A DNA stretch of 46,283 bases from Lachnospiraceae bacterium UBA7179 (GTDB lineage Bacteria > Bacillota > Clostridia > Lachnospirales > Lachnospiraceae): assembly GCA_002491195.1 (NCBI GenBank), contig DKVL01000001.1:1-46283 (forward strand), given 5' to 3'. Under the pieces are notes generated by a model. It was not told the origin of the DNA. It did not search any database and saw nothing but the letters and a program-made list of their open reading frames with translations. The position numbers and the translations under genes are program-made. Position 1 is the first letter of the stretch. Each line of letters opens with the position of its first letter. Positions 42,535 through 46,283 of the stretch are shown here, piece by piece.

Positions 42535-43746
42535 GTGAAATATATTATCGTATTGGGAGACGGTATGGCGGATGAGCCTCAGGAAACGCTGGGGGGGAGG
42601 ACGCCTTTGGAGTATGCCGCTACGCCGACGATGGATGCGTTGGCGGGGATGGCGGAGATCGGGATGGTGCGGACGATTCCGGAGGGGATGCAGCCGGGGA
42701 GTGATACGGCGAATCTGTCGGTGATGGGGTATGATCCGAAGAAATATTATACCGGGCGTTCTCCGCTGGAGGCCTTGAGTATCGGGGTGGATATCAAGGA
42801 GACGGATGTGGCTCTGCGGTGTAATCTGGTGACGGTCTCCGAGGAGGAAGGGAAACCTTATGCGGAGCAGACGATCCTGGATCACAGCTCCGATGAGATA
42901 TCTACGGAGGACGCGGCGGTGCTTTTGCGGGCCGTGGCGGATGTGTTGGAGGATGAGCGATATCAGTTTTATGTAGGTACCAGCTACCGGCACTGCACGA
43001 TCTGGGCGAAGGGCGAGGTGGTGGAACTTACGCCGCCCCACGATGTGCTGACCCGGGTGATCGGGCCGTATCTGCCGCAGGATCAGACCCTGCGTGCCAT
43101 GCAGGAGCGCAGCTATGAGATATTGAAAGATCACCCGCTGAACCTGGAGAGAAAGGCGAAGGGGCTGAAACCGGCCAACAGCCTGTGGTTCTGGGGCGCA
43201 GGCACCAGGCCGATGCTGGACTCCTTTGAGGCGCTTCATCACAAAAAGGGCGTGATGGTTTCCGCGGTGGATCTCTTGAAGGGAATCGCCGTGGGCGCCG
43301 GTATGGCGGTGGCTTCGGTGGAGGGCGCCAACGGCGGCCTGCACACGAATTACGAGGGGAAAGCCCGGGCAGCGGTGGACGCCATTTTGAAGGGCGGCTG
43401 TGATTTTGCCTATATCCATGTGGAGGGACCCGATGAGATGGGGCATCAGGGAAGCGTGGAGCGGAAGATCCAGGCCATTGAGTATCTGGATCAGCGGCTG
43501 ATCCGCCTTGTCCGGGAGGCGATGGATGCTTCCGGGGAGGAGTACCGGATGCTGATTCTGCCGGATCATCCCACTCCTGTCCGGGTCAGAACTCATGTGG
43601 CGGATCCCGTCCCCTATCTGCTCTATGACAGCAGGAAGCAGGAGAACCATGGCGGCCTGTACGGTGAGAGCGAGGGTGAAAGAAGCGGGATCATGATCCC
43701 GGAGGGGCGGCTGCTGATGAAAAGATTTCTGGAGGAAGAATGGTAA
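42535..43746 (+). CDS. ApgM-family protein: cofactor-independent phosphoglycerate mutase-like, probable homoserine kinase analogue
   Basis: The 403-residue member of the alkaline-phosphatase superfamily (archaeal-type iPGM, COG3635) has metal-site motifs GDGMADEP (8-15), GSDTANLSVMGYDP (55-68), HVEGPDEMGHQG and LPDHPTP. The gene starts with GTG behind GGAGG. Proteins of this family next to threonine genes are annotated in some resources as functional analogues of homoserine kinase. Its position directly after hom, with no thrB in view, supports that role here, although phosphoglycerate mutase activity cannot be excluded from sequence alone. Confidence 0.85.
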   Translation: MKYIIVLGDGMADEPQETLGGRTPLEYAATPTMDALAGMAEIGMVRTIPEGMQPGSDTANLSVMGYDPKKYYTGRSPLEALSIGVDIKETDVALRCNLVTVSEEEGKPYAEQTILDHSSDEISTEDAAVLLRAVADVLEDERYQFYVGTSYRHCTIWAKGEVVELTPPHDVLTRVIGPYLPQDQTLRAMQERSYEILKDHPLNLERKAKGLKPANSLWFWGAGTRPMLDSFEALHHKKGVMVSAVDLLKGIAVGAGMAVASVEGANGGLHTNYEGKARAAVDAILKGGCDFAYIHVEGPDEMGHQGSVERKIQAIEYLDQRLIRLVREAMDASGEEYRMLILPDHPTPVRVRTHVADPVPYLLYDSRKQENHGGLYGESEGERSGIMIPEGRLLMKRFLEEEW

Positions 43747-43850
43747 CAGTTCAGCTCAGGGCTTTGCACTTGCGCGACGCGAAGCTAGTCCTTTAGGGCA
43801 AAGTCCGTAAAAATGCTGGTATTTTGCCAAGAGTGATCGGAGACTGACAG
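43747..43850. other. Short intergenic region with an imperfect hairpin
   Basis: CTTTGC and GCAAAG arms enclose about 30 bases including a GC-rich CGCGACGCG core (about 43762-43807). There is no T run, so it is not a typical terminator. It may be a small repeat element. Confidence 0.25.
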
Positions 43851-44231
43851 ATGAACTTTTACAAAAGAATGGCTCTGGTGTGCCGCCGGATCCCGGAAGG
43901 GAAGGTGGCTACCTACGGGCAGATCGCGCTGTTGTGCCGGAAACCAAAGAATTTCCGCCAGGTGGGATATGGTTTGAAGATGGGTCTGGCGGGGGAAGAT
44001 ATTCCGGCCCATCGTGTTGTGAATGCAAAAGGCATCCTGAGCGGGGCCGCCTGTTTTGAGACCATGGATCTGCAGAAGCTTTTGCTGGAAAGTGAAGGTG
44101 TGGAAGTGAGCCGGGATGACAGGGGCTTTCGGGTGGAACTGAGAAAATATCAGTGGCAGCATACGATGGGGGATGTGCTGGAATTGGAAAAACGGTTCCG
44201 GGAGGAAGAAGATCAGGGTATGGAAGTTTGA
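43851..44231 (+). CDS. Alkyltransferase-like protein (MGMT fold, no active-site Cys)
   Basis: The 126-residue protein is the DNA-binding half of the O6-alkylguanine-DNA alkyltransferase fold (FYKRMALVCRRIPEGKVATYGQIA; RQVGYGLK). In true MGMT the active site is PCHR; here it reads PAHR (52-55), so it cannot accept an alkyl group. Such ATL proteins bind alkylated guanine and hand it to nucleotide excision repair. The C-terminal 30 residues are acidic and helical. ATG 43851 lacks a strong ribosome site but is the family start. Confidence 0.88.
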   Translation: MNFYKRMALVCRRIPEGKVATYGQIALLCRKPKNFRQVGYGLKMGLAGEDIPAHRVVNAKGILSGAACFETMDLQKLLLESEGVEVSRDDRGFRVELRKYQWQHTMGDVLELEKRFREEEDQGMEV

Positions 44232-44280
44232 TTTCGGATGAAAAGATATAGGAGTAGAACGGTTCATTTATGAAATATTT

Positions 44281-44304
44281 GGCGGCATCCGAAAAGGTGC
44301 CGCC
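44281..44304. terminator. GC-rich hairpin between convergent genes
   Basis: GGCGGCA (44281-44287) and TGCCGCC (44298-44304) form a strong stem between the ATL gene and the convergent DUF975 gene. No good T run follows on either strand, so termination is plausible but not certain. Confidence 0.45.
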
Positions 44305-44331
44305 ATAGTGATACTCTGGTGTGCAAATGGA

Positions 44332-45309
44332 CTAACCGCGTTCCTCGTCAGTGGTTTGATCCGGCGACACGCTGTAGGTATCCTCAGGATACTCAATGTA
44401 ATCAGACGCGTGCCTGTCACCATGGGGGTAACTGCGGCTGTTGCCTCCGCCCGTTGAAGCATCGCCATAAAAGTCATTATGACTGCCATACGGGTTGCCG
44501 GTATCACTGTAGAAGCCGCCGCCGTTTTCGTATCCCCCGTTATATCCATAGGAATCATACCCGTTTTGTGAGGTGCCGTTCCGGTCCAGTTCGCCGGTGA
44601 CATCGAGATAGAAGTATGCCTCGGTCATGATCACGTAAGGATAAACCCACAGCATGCCGATGTAGCAGGTAAATACGGACAGAAACATCAGTCCCAGAAA
44701 ACTCAAATCAATGTAAAAAAGCCGTCCCTTATTGCCTTTCATCAGCCGGCTGCTCTCCCGCAGAGCTTCCACGGCGGAGAGATCGTCGTTGTCAATCATC
44801 AGAGTATTGGCCAGGGCAAATGCCAGCAAAATGATGGTGGACAGGAAAGTTCCCACCAGCGTCCACAGAAGATTTGGCAGGAGAACCCGCCAGGAAAAAA
44901 GACTTCCGGCAGAGAAATGGAAAAAGCTGCTGCGAAAGAACCAGGAAGGCAGCTGGCAGACCGTGGAAACCAGAGCACGGATGAAAGCCACGATGATAAA
45001 GCGGTCCGGATGGTGGGAGAAGGCATAGAAAAGGTCGCCGATCCCATAGGGCTGACGCCGGATCACGCTCAGGGCGATGCGGATCAGGCCCACGGAGACC
45101 ACCGAGGTCAGCAGGGATATGATCAGCGAGATCACGGACTGCAGGGCCAGATTGCCCACGGAGCTGCCGTTTCCGATGATCATGCCGGGTATACTCTCCA
45201 GAAAAAGAGTGATAACAAAAAACAGCAGCATGGAGGACACCAGCACGCCGTAATGTCCGGCCATGGAGGTGCGGGCCAATAGTTTTAATTGTGAAGAACT
45301 TCGTTTCAT
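44332..45309 (-). CDS. DUF975 family membrane protein with low-complexity tail
   Basis: The 325-residue protein has five or six membrane segments in the first 235 residues. It shows the DUF975 features: an N-terminal cytoplasmic start, a middle segment LMIDNDDLSAVEALRESSRLMKGNKGRLFYIDLSF, and WVYPYVIMTEAYFYLDV at the end of the membrane part. The last 90 residues are Gly/Tyr/Asn/Ser-rich and acidic, unlike typical family members, which end soon after YFYLDV. The function of the family is unknown. AAAGGAAA precedes the ATG. Confidence 0.85.
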   Translation of the reverse strand: MKRSSSQLKLLARTSMAGHYGVLVSSMLLFFVITLFLESIPGMIIGNGSSVGNLALQSVISLIISLLTSVVSVGLIRIALSVIRRQPYGIGDLFYAFSHHPDRFIIVAFIRALVSTVCQLPSWFFRSSFFHFSAGSLFSWRVLLPNLLWTLVGTFLSTIILLAFALANTLMIDNDDLSAVEALRESSRLMKGNKGRLFYIDLSFLGLMFLSVFTCYIGMLWVYPYVIMTEAYFYLDVTGELDRNGTSQNGYDSYGYNGGYENGGGFYSDTGNPYGSHNDFYGDASTGGGNSRSYPHGDRHASDYIEYPEDTYSVSPDQTTDEERG

Positions 45310-45393
45310 AGGTCATTTCCTTTCGGCAGGCTGCAGCCTGCATAATAAAATGGGGGCGATGCTTTATGACGGGCATCGGGTAAAGGAGCATAT

Positions 45394-45819
45394 ATGAAAA
45401 ATTCTGTGGAAGATTATCTCTATCCTCTGGGCTGGGCCCTCCTCGCGGCCCTGGCTGTCTGGCGGGGGATATTTCTGGTCAGCGGCGGACGTCCGGGTAT
45501 GCTGCTGCCGGGGTGCTTTCTGTATCAGTTCACCGGCTGGTACTGTCCGGCCTGCGGCGGAACCAGGGCCATGCTTCAGCTTCTGGCAGGCCATCCCCTG
45601 CGGTCGTTCATCTGCCACCCAGTGGTGCCTTATCTGGCTCTGGTGGGCGGCTGGTTCATGATCTCCCAGACCGTTGAACGTCTGTCCGGAGGACGCCTGC
45701 CCGTGGGTCTGCGCTACAGGGACAAATATCTGTGGATCGCCGTCGGGCTGTTTGCCGTCCAGTTCGTCCTGCGCAACCTGCTTTTACAGGTATACGGGAT
45801 CCCGATTCCCGGAATGTGA
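45394..45819 (+). CDS. DUF2752 family membrane protein
   Basis: The 141-residue integral membrane protein has the DUF2752 signature YCPACGGTRAMLQLLAGHPLRS (a CPxCGxTR motif) between its first two hydrophobic segments. The function of the family is unknown. AAAGGAGC precedes the ATG. It is divergent from the DUF975 gene (84 bases between starts) and convergent with the DUF4190 gene. Genes of these three families often occur together in Lachnospiraceae, suggesting a shared membrane-related role. Confidence 0.88.
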   Translation: MKNSVEDYLYPLGWALLAALAVWRGIFLVSGGRPGMLLPGCFLYQFTGWYCPACGGTRAMLQLLAGHPLRSFICHPVVPYLALVGGWFMISQTVERLSGGRLPVGLRYRDKYLWIAVGLFAVQFVLRNLLLQVYGIPIPGM

Positions 45820-45829
45820 GGGTTCCCTT

Positions 45830-46228
45830 TTACAGTTCCATGCCCCCGCCCGGAGAATCCGATGTGGGTTCGTGCTGTTCAAAGTACCGCAGGATATCGT
45901 CGTAGGGATTATCACTGCCGTCATCATATTCTCTGTCATACATGTCCCTGTAATAATGCATATAATCTTCCATGGTACCCCAGAATTCCGGTGAACCGAC
46001 TGCCTGCAGAAGCACGGCGGTGATCATAAAAATGCCGCCGATCAGGCCCACGCAGCCGATGCCCAGGGCCGTTTTTGCCTGACTGTTCATCGAAGAGTCC
46101 CGGGACAGCCAGGCCAGGATGACAGCGAGGCTGCCGAAGAAGATGGAGCCGCCGCAGCACATGGTCAGCAGGCCGAAAATGCCCAGCATCAGGGCCGCCA
46201 CGGAGAGGCCGTTGTAATTTCTGTTCAT
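45830..46228 (-). CDS. DUF4190-like small membrane protein
   Basis: The 132-residue protein has two hydrophobic segments, LSVAALMLGIFGLLTMCCGGSIFFGSLAVILAWLS and TALGIGCVGLIGGIFMITAVLLQAV, of the DUF4190 type. An acidic Tyr/Asp-rich cytoplasmic or external tail follows. The gene ends ten bases from the stop of the convergent DUF2752 gene. The role is unknown. The tail style (many Asp, Tyr, Gly) resembles that of the DUF975 protein nearby. Confidence 0.75.
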   Translation of the reverse strand: MNRNYNGLSVAALMLGIFGLLTMCCGGSIFFGSLAVILAWLSRDSSMNSQAKTALGIGCVGLIGGIFMITAVLLQAVGSPEFWGTMEDYMHYYRDMYDREYDDGSDNPYDDILRYFEQHEPTSDSPGGGMEL

Positions 46229-46283
46229 GTGAGAGACCTTCTTTCCTTGATTTTGTAATTATGTAACTGTTCAGCACAGGTCG

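Noticed and set aside
41698..43650. 650-codon open frame on the minus strand
   Set aside because: It lies antisense to hom and the ApgM gene. The His/Arg/Pro/Leu-rich product has no recognisable motif, and the open frame follows from the GC-rich third positions of the real genes.
44792..45391. 199-codon minus-strand frame overlapping the DUF975 gene
   Set aside because: It is the same region in another frame. The DUF975 frame has the membrane segments and a ribosome site; this one is Arg/His/Pro-rich noise.
1..46283. CRISPR arrays, tRNA or rRNA genes, transposases or integrases
   Set aside because: No regularly spaced repeats, cloverleaf-like sequences, rRNA signatures or recombinase motifs were seen on reading both strands. 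A short or divergent tRNA could be missed without a scan.

Overview
The window looks like a chromosomal piece of a gut Lachnospiraceae (Bacillota, Clostridia). The evidence is strong purine-rich Shine-Dalgarno sites, sigma-A type promoters with 17-bp spacing, a type II (Firmicutes) GalT, a secA-prfB-hom order, several DUF1703-type AAA/nuclease genes and Lachnospiraceae-style DUF975/DUF2752/DUF4190 membrane proteins. I see no rRNA, tRNA, CRISPR array, transposase or integrase.

Layout. (1) 415-1524 is an internally deleted relative of the AAA-ATPase-like/PD-(D/E)XK (DUF1703) family. (2) 1703-11129 is a type IV pilus operon with its own promoter: prepilin peptidase, a PilM protein fused to a PilN-like half, a PilO-like protein and four proteins with prepilin leaders, including one of 1158 residues and one that lacks the usual Glu5. 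No PilB/PilT ATPase, PilC platform or ordinary small major pilin is present. A frameshifted remnant follows (11136-11707). (3) 11836-12882 is a PfkB sugar kinase with a palindromic operator over its promoter. (4) 13064-14653 and 25846-27423 are two full-length, closely similar DUF1703-family genes in the same orientation. Between them lies a galactan/galactoside locus: cytoplasmic GH53 galactanase, type II GalT, a LacI regulator with a textbook LacI operator at the locus promoter, an AraC regulator, a LacZ-type GH2 beta-galactosidase, an unrecognised 621-codon protein and a 72-residue zinc ribbon. A divergent XRE regulator at 25023-25589 has nine consecutive G in its predicted promoter.

(5) 27783-30850 is a three-gene operon: a DUF262 (ParB/GmrS-like) protein, an ABC-class AAA ATPase and an unrecognised 280-residue protein. 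It looks like an anti-phage or toxin-type system. (6) 30851-36672 holds an AraC regulator on the minus strand, then a fusion of an XRE DNA-binding domain to a PurM (AIR synthase)-like domain whose key acidic residues are replaced, followed by a two-gene ABC exporter. (7) 36864-41245 holds a GNAT acetyltransferase, secA and prfB with the programmed +1 frameshift. (8) 41242-46228 holds hom, an ApgM-family protein (probable homoserine kinase analogue), an alkyltransferase-like protein with PAHR in place of PCHR, and three small membrane-protein genes. Base composition rises clearly from inside prfB onward.

How the parts work together. Imported galacto-oligosaccharides would be trimmed by GH53 and LacZ in the cytoplasm, and galactose-1-phosphate would be converted by GalT, under LacI control. 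The pilus operon would assemble a thin surface filament using motor proteins encoded elsewhere. The most novel-looking items are the DUF262-ATPase-unknown triad, the XRE-PurM sensor fused upstream of an exporter, the poly-G promoter, the giant pilin with the PilM-PilN fusion, and the unknown protein/zinc-ribbon pair in the galactan locus. All functional calls come from reading the translated sequences; no database search was possible.
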